NCBI RefSeq assembly: GCF_023516595.1
Contig: NZ_JAMGBG010000005.1
Span: 62,001-126,000, forward strand
Source: Streptomyces neyagawaensis
Lineage (GTDB): Bacteria > Actinomycetota > Actinomycetes > Streptomycetales > Streptomycetaceae
DNA: 64,000 nt
Reading direction: 5' to 3'
Shown: positions 8,640 to 16,810 of the stretch, piece by piece
How positions within the stretch are numbered: position 1 is the first letter of the stretch
Layout: every line of letters begins with the position of its first letter
Notes under the pieces: model-generated
The model's database searches: none
What the model was told of the DNA's origin: nothing
Seen by the model: the letters and a program-made list of their open reading frames with translations, nothing else
Program-made: the position numbers and the translations under genes

Positions 8640-8872
8640 ACAGTGGCCATGAAGGCGATCCGCATAGCCCCTGCTCTCGAGGCTGCGGAGTTCGGCCTCA
8701 CCGAGTGCGACAAGCAGTTCGGCGCGCAGTACCCCGGCGCGGTCGATGTATGGCCAAACGCCTGGGACGAGTTCGCCCCGTTCCTCGACTCCCGCCCGAG
8801 CTTCGCAAGTTCGGGTACACCACCGATGCGATCGAATCCATCAACTTCCGGCCGGCGGGAAACGCCGGCTGA
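8640..8872 (+). pseudogene. Remnant of an IS256-family (mutator-type) transposase
   Basis: The plus strand encodes KAIRIAPALEAAEFGL, then NAWDEFAPFLD, and after a frameshift near 8785 PELRKFGYTTDAIESIN. These match the C-terminal part of IS256-family transposases (WxNAWxEFxPFL...ELRRxxYTTNAIESLN). No start, no complete catalytic domain and no terminal repeats remain. It lies between the 4-ketoreductase stop and the carbamoyltransferase promoter element, close to a break in the duplicated arrangement. The rest of the gap 8541-8640 shows nothing recognisable. Confidence 0.75.
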
Positions 8873-8879
8873 GGCGAGC

Positions 8880-9623
8880 TCAGCCGGCGTAGTCGGCCAC
8901 GTACCGGTCGAGTAGCCGATCGAGGTAGCCGGCGCCGCCCGGCAGGACGGCGGTCGGCAGCAGGGCCCGCAACCGGGCGGTGGAGACCGTCGTGCGTACC
9001 GGCGGGGCGTCGACGACCTCGAGCCGGGCCGGCAGGCCCATCCGAGCCCGCACCCCGGCGGCGATCGCGGTCACCGGAACCGGGGTGCCGGAGGCGACGT
9101 GCACCACCTCGCCGTGCACACCGGCCGCCAGCAGACCGTCCACAGCGGACACGACATCGCGCACGTCGACCAGATCTCGGTAGGTGTCCCGGTACAGTCG
9201 GACGGTTCCCGAACGCACCTGCTCGACGAACGCGGGCAGCAGTTGGTGCGGCCGCTGTCGTGCGCCGACGACGTGCGCCAGCCGCAGCACGAGCCAGTTC
9301 GCGCCCGACTCCGCCACCTGCCGCTCCAGCCCGAGTTTGTGCCAGCCGTAGGGCGAAGTCGGCGAGACGGGTTCCCGTTCCTCCACGATGCGGTCGGTCG
9401 AGCCGTACATCGCGTGCGACGCGGTCGACAGCACCACCGCGGTCAGGTTCTCTCGCAGGCAGCGCTGCGTCACATCGACCATGAGCGCCCGCTCCCTGGC
9501 GAACTCCGCCGGATCGGTCACCCGTACGCTGGACACACCGGCAGCCACCACCACGGCGTGCGGGTGCCGGTCGGCGATCGTGCTGAGGTGGCTTGCGATG
9601 AAGCCCCGGCCGATGACGAGCAT
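8880..9623 (-). CDS. NDP-hexose 4-ketoreductase (extended SDR)
   Basis: The 247-residue protein starts MLVIGRGFIASHL with a GxGxxA/G cofactor loop and has the catalytic pair YGWHK (Tyr92, Lys96) after an AMYGST stretch. The family reduces the C4 ketone of dTDP-4-keto-deoxyhexoses and so makes the last change before glycosyl transfer. The start at 9623 overlaps the stop of the upstream 3-ketoreductase by one base. Position at the end of the 2,3-dehydratase/3-ketoreductase operon supports the assignment over a 4,6-dehydratase or epimerase; stereochemistry cannot be read from the sequence. Confidence 0.85.
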   Translation of the reverse strand: MLVIGRGFIASHLSTIADRHPHAVVVAAGVSSVRVTDPAEFARERALMVDVTQRCLRENLTAVVLSTASHAMYGSTDRIVEEREPVSPTSPYGWHKLGLERQVAESGANWLVLRLAHVVGARQRPHQLLPAFVEQVRSGTVRLYRDTYRDLVDVRDVVSAVDGLLAAGVHGEVVHVASGTPVPVTAIAAGVRARMGLPARLEVVDAPPVRTTVSTARLRALLPTAVLPGGAGYLDRLLDRYVADYAG

Positions 9624-10672
9624 CAGTGTCCTCCGGACACGGTGACGACGCGAGCGGATGCCCTGACGGCGTCGAGAAGTTCGGCGGTGCACAGGGTGTC
9701 GGCGTTGGACGCCGCTGCCGAGTTCGGCACGCCGGCTCGGCGGGCCCGGACCTCGGCGGCGAAAGCAGCGGCCGATCGGGCGAACTGATCGGCGGCCGGC
9801 GTCACGATCTCCTCGGCATGGTCCTGTTCATCGATGCGCAGCACCGGCTGGTGGGTCGGGGGTGGGGTGAACGCGCGCTCCAGCAGCAGCTGGGCGGACG
9901 AGCCCCACAGCCGGTAGCGGGAACCGTAGCTGTGCCGGAAGCCGAACTCGGCCGTCACGACCACGTCGCCGGTCGCGAGCAGCGCGCTGCCGGACACGTC
10001 GACTCCGGTGACCGGATCCACGTGCAGCACCGCGCCGGCGACCTCGATCTCGTTGCCGAAGAACAGTTGTGCCGCCCGGATCGGGTACACACCGACGTCC
10101 AGCAACGCCCCGCCGCCCAGTTCGGGCCGGTAACGCACGTCGGCGGCGGGAAGCGGCGGGAAACAGAACGAGCTGGTGAAGTGCCGAGGCTCGCCGATTC
10201 GACCGGCGGTCACCAGGTTCCGCACGACGGCGTGCACCGGGTGGTGCAGGAACGTGAAGTTCTCCCGCAGCACGAGGTTGTTGACTTCGGCCAGGCGTAC
10301 CAGATCAGCGGTGTCGGCGGCGCACGTCGTCAGCGGTTTCTCCGCCAGGACGTGCTTTCCGGCCGCGAGCGCGGCCGCAGCCCACTCGTGATGGAGGGAG
10401 TTCGGCAGCGGGACGTAGACGGCGTCGATGTCGGCGCGCTCCAACAGCGCCGCGTACCCTTCGATCGGCTCGCCACCGAACCGCTCGGTGAACGCCGCGG
10501 CCCTGGACCGATCCCGGCTCGCGATGGCCGCGACCGACACCCCGGCCGTAGCGGTCAGAGCAGGGAGCATTCGCCGCCACGCGATGGATGCCGCCCCCAG
10601 CACACCGATCCGCACCGTCGCCGCCGGGTCGAAGTCCGCTCCGGGGGCGGGTTCCGCGAGAGGCTGGACCAT
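9623..10672 (-). CDS. NDP-hexose 3-ketoreductase (Gfo/Idh/MocA family)
   Basis: The 349-residue protein has the NAD(P) motif IGVLGAASIAWRR, the AEKPL motif with the conserved lysine, and a GGGALLDVGVYPIRAA signature of the C-terminal domain. With a 2,3-dehydratase it forms the standard pair that removes the C2 hydroxyl: the dehydratase makes the 3-keto-2-deoxy sugar, and this enzyme reduces C3. It overlaps the dehydratase stop by one base at 10672 and the next gene by one base at 9623. Confidence 0.92.
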   Translation of the reverse strand: MVQPLAEPAPGADFDPAATVRIGVLGAASIAWRRMLPALTATAGVSVAAIASRDRSRAAAFTERFGGEPIEGYAALLERADIDAVYVPLPNSLHHEWAAAALAAGKHVLAEKPLTTCAADTADLVRLAEVNNLVLRENFTFLHHPVHAVVRNLVTAGRIGEPRHFTSSFCFPPLPAADVRYRPELGGGALLDVGVYPIRAAQLFFGNEIEVAGAVLHVDPVTGVDVSGSALLATGDVVVTAEFGFRHSYGSRYRLWGSSAQLLLERAFTPPPTHQPVLRIDEQDHAEEIVTPAADQFARSAAAFAAEVRARRAGVPNSAAASNADTLCTAELLDAVRASARVVTVSGGH

Positions 10673-12174
10673 CAGGCTCCCCCACCCGGCGCGACCGGAC
10701 TGTCGTCATCGAGGCGAGCCACGAGGCTGTGCAGGCACGCCACCAGACTGCGGGCCTGCACGTTCACGTAGTGGCTGTGCCGTAGCAACCCGACGATCTG
10801 GGCCATGGTCATCCACCGGTGCCGGGCCGGTCCGGCGCCGTGCGCCACCACCGGGTCGACCTCGACGATCATGTGCCGGGTACGGGCGTGGAAGAACCGG
10901 CCGCCCTCCTCGGAGAGTTCGGTGTCGAACCGGATCCGGTCGGCCGGCGCGGCCAGCACGTCGTCCAGGAAGGGCGGCCTGGCCTCGGCCGGCAGGTGCT
11001 CGTAGCTGTCCGGCGTGCACTGCACCGTCGGCCCCAGCTCGACGAAGTCCAGGAGCCCCGGCTCCACCTGGACGCCGACCAGTACGTGCAACACCCCGGA
11101 GAACCGGGCGACGAGGAACGCCACGACACCGAGCCCGTGCGGGGCGATGACCGGCTGCGTCCAGCTGTCGATCTCGCGGCCCCCGCCGTCCACCGCGACC
11201 GCGCGGACGTCGAAGAAGACGCCCGTGTCGTGAGTGATCCGGTCGGGCAGCCGGCGCCAGCCGCGCACCTCGCACAGCGGGATCGGGGTGGCCTCGACCT
11301 CGCGGCGGGACCGCAGGTCGGTGATCCAGCTGAGGATCTCGCCGTCGGTGTGCAGTGCGCCCCACGCCGTTTCGATCGACCGCACCAGGGCCGCCCGGAA
11401 CCCGGACGCGCCACAGCCCAGCTCGCCCACGAGGTTCGGTCCGGAGAAGGACAGGCAGGACAGCACAGTGCGCGTGTTCATGTTGACCAGGTGGTCCTCG
11501 GTGAGCAGCGCGTGCACCTGGCCCAGTGACAGCCAGCAGAAGCCGGGCAGCACCTCGACGTCCGCGGTGGTCTCCACGACGATGTTGCGGTTGCGTTTGC
11601 GGTAGAACCACGAGCCTTGCTCGGACTGCAGCACGTCGGCGAGCACCGACTGCGGTGGCGCGGACAGGAACATGTCCACATAGGGCACCGGGCGGCCGCG
11701 GTGTACCGCGGTGTAGTTGCTCTGCGTGGCCTGCACGGTCGGGGACAGTTGCAATACGTTGCAGTTGCCCGGCTCCATCTTGGCCTGCATCAGGCAGTGC
11801 AGCACCCCGTCGAACTCCTTGACCAGGATGCCCAGCACGCCGGTCTCCGGCTGATTGATGATCGGCTGCGACCAGCTCGCCACCGGGCCGTGAGCGGCGG
11901 CCACCGACAGGCCCTCGATGGTGAAGAACTTTCCGCTGTCGTGCACCAGGTTGCCGGTGTCGTCAGCGAAACGCCAGCCGACCAGGTCGGCGAAGTCGAT
12001 ACCGGCGACCGTGGTGGTCCTGGCCACGGCCAGCCGTTCGGCGAACCAGGACCGGAAGTCCGGTGTGGCCGTCACGGTGCCCTGGGTGGACAGTGCCGAC
12101 CGGACGACACGCGGCGCCGCCGACGGGTCGCGGGTCCGAAGTAGACCACCGGGGGTGACCGGGGATGCGGTCAT
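10672..12174 (-). CDS. NDP-4-keto-6-deoxyhexose 2,3-dehydratase
   Basis: The 500-residue protein consists of two related halves, each with a WxxQPxI segment, a GVLxxLVKxFxGVLHxLxxxKxEPG-like segment and a PTVQxTxxxY segment. That duplicated layout is diagnostic for the TylX3/EryBVI-type 2,3-dehydratases. The start at 12174 follows GAAGGAGT at good spacing. The 248 bp separating it from the glycosyltransferase stop contain no gene that can be supported. It is the first of three overlapping sugar genes. Confidence 0.94.
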   Translation of the reverse strand: MTASPVTPGGLLRTRDPSAAPRVVRSALSTQGTVTATPDFRSWFAERLAVARTTTVAGIDFADLVGWRFADDTGNLVHDSGKFFTIEGLSVAAAHGPVASWSQPIINQPETGVLGILVKEFDGVLHCLMQAKMEPGNCNVLQLSPTVQATQSNYTAVHRGRPVPYVDMFLSAPPQSVLADVLQSEQGSWFYRKRNRNIVVETTADVEVLPGFCWLSLGQVHALLTEDHLVNMNTRTVLSCLSFSGPNLVGELGCGASGFRAALVRSIETAWGALHTDGEILSWITDLRSRREVEATPIPLCEVRGWRRLPDRITHDTGVFFDVRAVAVDGGGREIDSWTQPVIAPHGLGVVAFLVARFSGVLHVLVGVQVEPGLLDFVELGPTVQCTPDSYEHLPAEARPPFLDDVLAAPADRIRFDTELSEEGGRFFHARTRHMIVEVDPVVAHGAGPARHRWMTMAQIVGLLRHSHYVNVQARSLVACLHSLVARLDDDSPVAPGGGA

Positions 12175-12422
12175 TCGGACTCCTTCGTGGATACCCCGAC
12201 CTTCAGGCCCGGGAAGAGAACGAACTTCTGCGGAGCACGTGAAGACTGGGGAACTCGTGCAAGACCGATGGCCGGCACTCCCGCCATCGCAGTGAAAGCG
12301 GATCGACAGCGGGCCGTGAAGCGGAACGTGCGACTCGCGAGGGTCGGATCTCCCTGCCGAAGCCAGGAGAGCGGTCAAGCTTCCTCCAGTTACGGCTGGG
12401 GAAGGACTGCCACCGGAAGCCG

Positions 12423-13676
12423 TCAGCGCCATGTGACGGCGTGCTTCTCGATGACGTCCGCGGCGGCGGCCACGCCTCGATCCGCGCGCACCGCCGCCGC
12501 CAGCTCCGCCACCCGAGTGGCGATCGCCGGATCGTCGACGGCGGTGCGCACGGCGGCGGCCAGCCGGTCGCCGGTCAACCGGGAGAACGGCACCGGCGGC
12601 GGTGCGACGCCCAGCGTGGCCATCCGGCTCGCCCACACCGGCTGGTCCGCATAGCAAGGTACGACGACCTGTGGCACGCCGGCGGACACCACGGCCGCGG
12701 TGGTGCCCTGGCCGCCGTGGTGCAGTACGGCAGCGGCGCGGGGCAGCAGCCAGACGAAGTCGGCGCTTTCGGTCCGGATCGCCTCGACGCCGGCGGGCAG
12801 CGGGCTGTCCGGGCCGCCGACGACCACCAGCCGGTGTCCGGTTGCCGCCGCTGCCGCCACGCTCGCCGCGAGCAGGCCGGGACCGTCCACCGCCCAGGCG
12901 CTGCCGAAGGTGGCCACCAGCGGCGGATCGCCGCGTTCGACGAACTCGGTCACCTCCGCCGGATTGTCCCAACGCACGTCGTCCGACCAGTACCCGGTGA
13001 TGTGACAGTGCTCCGGCCAGTCTGCGGGCGGCGCGAACACGTGCGGGCTGAACTGGTACAGCAGCGGCCGGGTGACCCCGTCGTCACGGAAGGGCGAGCG
13101 GAGCCCGAGTCGCGGCAGCCCGGCGGCGGTCCGGCCGCGGTTCACGCTGGGCCGGTACACCAGCCACTCCAGCGCGCCCATGGCCCGGTGGGTGAACCGG
13201 TTGTAACCGCCGCCCAGCGGCAGCTCCGGCGCGCCCAGCGCGGGCCACGCAGCGGTCTCGGTCACCGGCCAGGACGCGACCGAACACCACGGCACGTCCG
13301 GCCGGCCCAGCGCGCCGATCCGGGTCAGCGTGGTGTTGACGACCATGTCCGCGCCCTCGCCGGCGGCCACCATCTCGTCGATCAGGGCCTGCTGCTGGGC
13401 ACCGGTCAGCCGTGGCGCCGCCATGGCCATCCGGTACATCGACGGCCCACGCCGCAAGGCGGCCTGCACCTTCGGATCGCGCAGCACCGAGTCGGCGTAG
13501 CCGGCGGGCAGCGCTTCGAGAGCCCGGAAGCCGAGACCGGCCCGGTCGGCCATGCTCCTGAACTCCGCCCCGGCTGCCAGCACCACCTCGTGCCCGCGAG
13601 CCTTCAGCTCAACGCCGAGCACCACGAACGGCTGCACGTCACCGCGCGAACCAATGGTCAGCAGGACGATCCGCAT
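12423..13676 (-). CDS. Deoxysugar glycosyltransferase (GT1 / GT28-like)
   Basis: The 417-residue protein begins MRIVLLTIGSRGDVQPF, typical of macrolide and sterol glycosyltransferases, and carries the nucleotide-sugar motif HHGGQGTTAAVVSAGVPQ near residue 325. It probably attaches the dideoxyhexose to the polyketide macrolactone. ATG 13676 is chosen because GAGGAG lies just upstream; a GTG 21 bases earlier is possible. Its 5' part is duplicated as a decayed fragment at 6121-6347, and the last codons of a lost carbamoyltransferase gene lie directly upstream. Confidence 0.93.
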   Translation of the reverse strand: MRIVLLTIGSRGDVQPFVVLGVELKARGHEVVLAAGAEFRSMADRAGLGFRALEALPAGYADSVLRDPKVQAALRRGPSMYRMAMAAPRLTGAQQQALIDEMVAAGEGADMVVNTTLTRIGALGRPDVPWCSVASWPVTETAAWPALGAPELPLGGGYNRFTHRAMGALEWLVYRPSVNRGRTAAGLPRLGLRSPFRDDGVTRPLLYQFSPHVFAPPADWPEHCHITGYWSDDVRWDNPAEVTEFVERGDPPLVATFGSAWAVDGPGLLAASVAAAAATGHRLVVVGGPDSPLPAGVEAIRTESADFVWLLPRAAAVLHHGGQGTTAAVVSAGVPQVVVPCYADQPVWASRMATLGVAPPPVPFSRLTGDRLAAAVRTAVDDPAIATRVAELAAAVRADRGVAAAADVIEKHAVTWR

Positions 13677-13749
13677 CGTTCTCCTCGAGTCCGTCACTCC
13701 GGCGGACGGGCGTCAGGCCGGGGTCAGCGTCAGGTACCGCTGCTGCCAG
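13441..13749. repeat. Direct repeat copy B
   Basis: Same-orientation partner of 6121-6420. Here the glycosyltransferase part is intact and the carbamoyltransferase part is only its last 12 codons. The two copies enclose the whole sugar cassette and could recombine to delete it. Confidence 0.85.
13713..13748 (-). pseudogene. Last 12 codons of a deleted carbamoyltransferase copy
   Basis: On the minus strand this reads WQQRYLTLTPA followed by TGA, differing in one residue from the end of the intact carbamoyltransferase (WQQRYLTITPA). Upstream similarity stops at once, and only about 60 bp farther on is a copy of the carbamoyltransferase promoter element. The body of the gene has been deleted, leaving promoter and tail. 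Confidence 0.8.
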
Positions 13750-13811
13750 TGGCCCTCGCCCGTCGATGAGCTGACAGCCCGCCCGCCATCGAGCAGTCCC
13801 GGGCCAGGCCG

Positions 13812-13847
13812 AGCCTAGGCGGGACGGATAGCGTCCGAATATCGCCG
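13812..13847 (-). promoter_or_regulatory. Second copy of the promoter-like element, upstream of the glycosyltransferase operon
   Basis: It matches 8504-8540 (22 identical bases, then GAATATCGCCG). It now lies about 135 bp upstream of the glycosyltransferase start with only the carbamoyltransferase tail between, so it probably drives glycosyltransferase, 2,3-dehydratase and both ketoreductases. Confidence 0.55.
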
Positions 13848-13867
13848 GACAGCGGAACCCGGCGCCG

Positions 13868-14536
13868 TCAGGCGTCCTTGCGCCGGGCGAGCGTGATGCC
13901 GTCGGCCATGGTGAGCATGCTCAGATCCACCCGCTCGTCCGCGCGCAGGCGGGCGTTGAGTTCACGGATGCCCGCGGTGTCGGCGTCCGTGAACTGCGGA
14001 TCGGTGACCCGGCCGAAGAAAAGCGTGTTGTCCACGACGACGAGGCCGCCGGGTGCGAGCAGTTCCAGGGACAGCTCGTAGTACCGCGGGTAGTTCGCCT
14101 TGTCCGCGTCGATGAACACCAGGTCGAAGACGCCCGGGCCCTCGTCGGCGAGCAGCTTCTCCAGGGTCTCCGCCGCGTCGCCCACCCGGAGGTCGATCAG
14201 GCCGTCCACCCCGGCCCGCTTCCAGAACTCCGCGCCGATCGACGGCCAGCGATCGGTGATGTCGCACGTCACCAGTCGTCCGTGGGTCGGTAGGGCGCGG
14301 GCCATGCACAGGGTGCTGTAGCCGGTGAAGGTGCCGATCTCCAGGACCGCGGCCGCCCGGGTGAGCCGGACCAGCAGCGCGAGGAACTGGCCCTCCTCCG
14401 CGGGTACTTGAAGGGCGACGCCGCCGGGCAGCCCGGCGGTCGCTTCGCGCAGTTCCAGCAGGATGTCGTCCTCGCGCAGCGAGGTCTGCCTGACGTACTC
14501 GAGAAGCCGTGGCGTCATGCCGATCTGCTCAGCCAT
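13868..14536 (-). CDS. fkbG-like: SAM-dependent O-methyltransferase of methoxymalonyl-ACP synthesis (FkbG type)
   Basis: The 222-residue protein is a caffeoyl-CoA/catechol O-methyltransferase-like enzyme with the SAM loop [12 protein letters not shown] and the metal-site stretch [14 protein letters not shown]. In FK520, ansamitocin and bafilomycin type clusters this family methylates hydroxymalonyl-ACP. The other four enzymes of that route are at 2-3273, so this gene completes the set although it lies 10 kb away on the other strand. A sugar O-methyltransferase is an alternative, but those usually belong to other families. Confidence 0.82.
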   Translation of the reverse strand: MAEQIGMTPRLLEYVRQTSLREDDILLELREATAGLPGGVALQVPAEEGQFLALLVRLTRAAAVLEIGTFTGYSTLCMARALPTHGRLVTCDITDRWPSIGAEFWKRAGVDGLIDLRVGDAAETLEKLLADEGPGVFDLVFIDADKANYPRYYELSLELLAPGGLVVVDNTLFFGRVTDPQFTDADTAGIRELNARLRADERVDLSMLTMADGITLARRKDA

Positions 14537-14652
14537 GGGGGTCTCCGTCTAGGTGGGAGTCGGTGTGAGCGGCATGGCGGGCGGTGGGGGAGCGCCGGAC
14601 GACGAGCCGTGCGTGTTCGGGTACGGACCCGCCTCGGCGTCGTTCCGCTCGG

Positions 14653-14976
14653 TCAGCGCCCGGCGTGCCCGGGGGTGGGGGAAACCTGGGGGCCGTGGCC
14701 GCCCACGCCCTCGTCGTCCGCGCCGTGCCACAGCCTGGCGTCGTAGGGCATGTCGGACACCGGAATGGTGGCTCGTTCTCCGGCCGGCGGGCGGGCCGAC
14801 ACAGCGTCGGCCGGTTCACCGACGAGTGCGCGGGCATGGAGGCGCAGCCGTTCCACGTCGTCGGCCAGTCTGGTGAGCGCGGGAGGCTCGCCGAATCCGG
14901 AGGACCGCAGTGAGCCGACGCAGTGCGCCAGCCGGTCGAGGGCGCGGAGAAGTTCTCTGATGGCGGCTGGGGGCAT
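14653..14976 (-). CDS. Small protein of unknown function within the cluster
   Basis: A 107-residue protein begins at ATG 14976, six bases after a strong GGAGGAAG ribosome site, directly behind the thioesterase stop. Its first 60 residues are likely helical (RELLRALDRLAHCVGSL, LADDVERLRLHARALVG) and the rest is Gly/Pro-rich and probably disordered. I do not recognise the family. The good ribosome site and position between thioesterase and O-methyltransferase, all on one strand, argue that it is real and co-transcribed. Confidence 0.6.
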   Translation of the reverse strand: MPPAAIRELLRALDRLAHCVGSLRSSGFGEPPALTRLADDVERLRLHARALVGEPADAVSARPPAGERATIPVSDMPYDARLWHGADDEGVGGHGPQVSPTPGHAGR

Positions 14977-14996
14977 CGAGCTTCCTCCGAGTCTGC

Positions 14997-15782
14997 CTAA
15001 TGCGTGCCCGCGCCGAAGACCGGGAGCGAGCTCAGATGATCGCGGACCGTGCTGTGCACCGCGTCCGGATGATCATTGAGAAAGAAGTGGCCGCCCTTGA
15101 ACACCTGCGTGGTGAACGGCCCTTCCGTGTACTCGCGCCACGCCTCGACCTCCGCCACGGCCGCCCGCGGGTCGGCGTCCCCCGTCAGCGCCACCACCGG
15201 GCAGCGCAGTGGCGGTCCCGGCACATGCACATAGGTCTCCGCCGCGCGATAGTCGCCGCGGATGGCCGGCATGACCATCTGGAGGATCTCCGGGTCGGCC
15301 AGCGCCACGGCGCCGGATCCGCCCAGCAGCTCCAACTCCCGCAGAATTCCCTGGTCGTCGCGCTGGTGGATGTACTCACTGCGTTCGAAACGTGGCGCCC
15401 GGCGCCCGGAGAGAAACACGGTGACCGGGCTGTTCGCCCCGCCCTCCCGCTCCAGTCGGCGCGCCACCTCGTAGGCGAGGGTGGCCCCCATGCTGTGCCC
15501 GAACAGCGCCAGCGGCCGGTCGTCGGCCGATGCGGTCAGGACCGGCACCAGCCGGTCGACCAGCTCCGGAACGTTGTCGACGCACTTCTCGGCCCGCCGG
15601 TCCTGACGGCCCGGGTACTGCACCGCCAGCACCTCCGCCGTGGGCGGCAGCGCGTTCGCCATGGCGTGGTAGGCACTCGCCGATCCGCCGGCGTGCGGGA
15701 AACAGACGAGTCGTGTCCGGGCCCGGGGGGCGGCCACGAAGCACCGGAGCCACAGGTCCGGTTCCTCGGCGCTTCGATCCAT
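14997..15782 (-). CDS. Type II thioesterase
   Basis: The 261-residue alpha/beta hydrolase has FPHAGGSASAY near residue 30, the nucleophile elbow GHSMG (Ser97) and a C-terminal GGHFFLND with the catalytic His. Such discrete thioesterases clear stalled or wrong acyl groups from PKS carrier domains. ATG 15782 is chosen because GAAGGAC precedes it and the length then fits the family; in-frame starts further upstream lack a good ribosome site. It diverges from the metallophosphoesterase gene, with repeated CCACCCC heptads between them. Confidence 0.93.
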   Translation of the reverse strand: MDRSAEEPDLWLRCFVAAPRARTRLVCFPHAGGSASAYHAMANALPPTAEVLAVQYPGRQDRRAEKCVDNVPELVDRLVPVLTASADDRPLALFGHSMGATLAYEVARRLEREGGANSPVTVFLSGRRAPRFERSEYIHQRDDQGILRELELLGGSGAVALADPEILQMVMPAIRGDYRAAETYVHVPGPPLRCPVVALTGDADPRAAVAEVEAWREYTEGPFTTQVFKGGHFFLNDHPDAVHSTVRDHLSSLPVFGAGTH

Positions 15783-15858
15783 CGTCCGTCCTTCGTCCTG
15801 GTAGGTCATGTGCCTGCCGGCAACGTAACGGAGGTTAGGCAGCCCGAATCGGTGGCGG

Positions 15859-15907
15859 CCACCCCTAGCCACCCCCTACAACCCCCAGAGATCCTCCCAG
15901 CCACCCC
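15859..15907. promoter_or_regulatory. CCACCCC heptad direct repeats in the divergent promoter region, possible SARP site
   Basis: CCACCCC occurs at 15859 and 15869, CAACCCC at 15879 and CCACCCC again at 15901, so the first three repeat with a 10-bp period. Regularly spaced heptamers are the classic binding pattern of SARP activators, and a SARP is encoded 1.7 kb downstream. The link is inference. Confidence 0.4.
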
Positions 15908-15952
15908 AGATCCGCTGCCTCGGGGTGGGCAGCAGCCGGTAGAAAGTGCTGC

Positions 15953-16810
15953 ATGAGATCTTCCGGACAGGCACCAGGCAGGCTCATGGCGACAAGTGAT
16001 CTTCACGTGGCCTATCCGGAGAACCGGCGCATCGTGGCCGACATGCGTCCCCAATCCGACGACGACTGGCTCATCGTCGCCGGAGATGTCGGCGAGATTA
16101 CCGAGGACTTCACGTGGGCGCTGACCCTGCTGCGAGAACGATTCGACACTGTTATCTGGGCACCGGGGAATCACGAACTCTGGACCCCTCCCAGCGACCC
16201 CGTCCAGTTGCGCGGGGAGGAACGCTACCGCCACCTCGTGGACATCTGCCGCGGGCTCGGCGTCCTCACCCCGCAGGACCCCTATCCCGTGTGGGACGGA
16301 CCCGGCGGCCCTGTCACCGTCGCCCCCCTCTTCGTCCTGTACGACTACAGTTTCCGGACCCCCACCGCCATGACCAAGGAGCAAGCGCTCACCCAGGCCT
16401 ACGAGGCCGGTGTGGTGTGCACCGACGAGATGCTCCTGCACCCCGACCCCTACCCGAGCCGCGAGGCGTGGTGCCACGCCCGGCTGGTGGAGACCGAGCG
16501 CCGGCTCGCCGAGCGCGATCCCGAGCTGCCGACCGTACTGGTCAACCACTTTCCCCTGGTACGGGATCCGACAAGGGTCCTGTACCACCCGGAGTTCGCC
16601 CAGTGGTGCGGAACCGAACAGACCGCCAAGTGGCATGTGCGGTTCGACGCCAAGGTCGTGGTCTACGGCCATCTGCACATCCCCCGCACCACCTGGCACG
16701 ACGGAGTCCGCTTCGAGGAGGTCTCGGTCGGCTACCCCCGCGAGCACCGGCAGCGCGGCATGCCCCGAGGCGTCCTGCGCCAGATCCTTCCGGCGGTGAC
16801 CGCCTCGTGA
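15953..16810 (+). CDS. Calcineurin-like metallophosphoesterase
   Basis: The 285-residue protein shows the full metallophosphoesterase set: SDLH (about residues 15-18), GDVGE, GNHE, VNHFP and GHLH. The substrate cannot be predicted. Homologues of this type are often found beside Sfp-type phosphopantetheinyl transferases in Streptomyces natural-product clusters, and here the stop overlaps the GTG of such a gene by four bases, so the two are made together. Turnover of a pantetheine or nucleotide by-product is conceivable but unproven. Confidence 0.85.
   Translation: MRSSGQAPGRLMATSDLHVAYPENRRIVADMRPQSDDDWLIVAGDVGEITEDFTWALTLLRERFDTVIWAPGNHELWTPPSDPVQLRGEERYRHLVDICRGLGVLTPQDPYPVWDGPGGPVTVAPLFVLYDYSFRTPTAMTKEQALTQAYEAGVVCTDEMLLHPDPYPSREAWCHARLVETERRLAERDPELPTVLVNHFPLVRDPTRVLYHPEFAQWCGTEQTAKWHVRFDAKVVVYGHLHIPRTTWHDGVRFEEVSVGYPREHRQRGMPRGVLRQILPAVTAS

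Noticed and set aside
12175..12422. Separate promoter for the 2,3-dehydratase operon
   Set aside because: No convincing -10/-35 pair or repeated element was seen; read-through from the glycosyltransferase is as likely.
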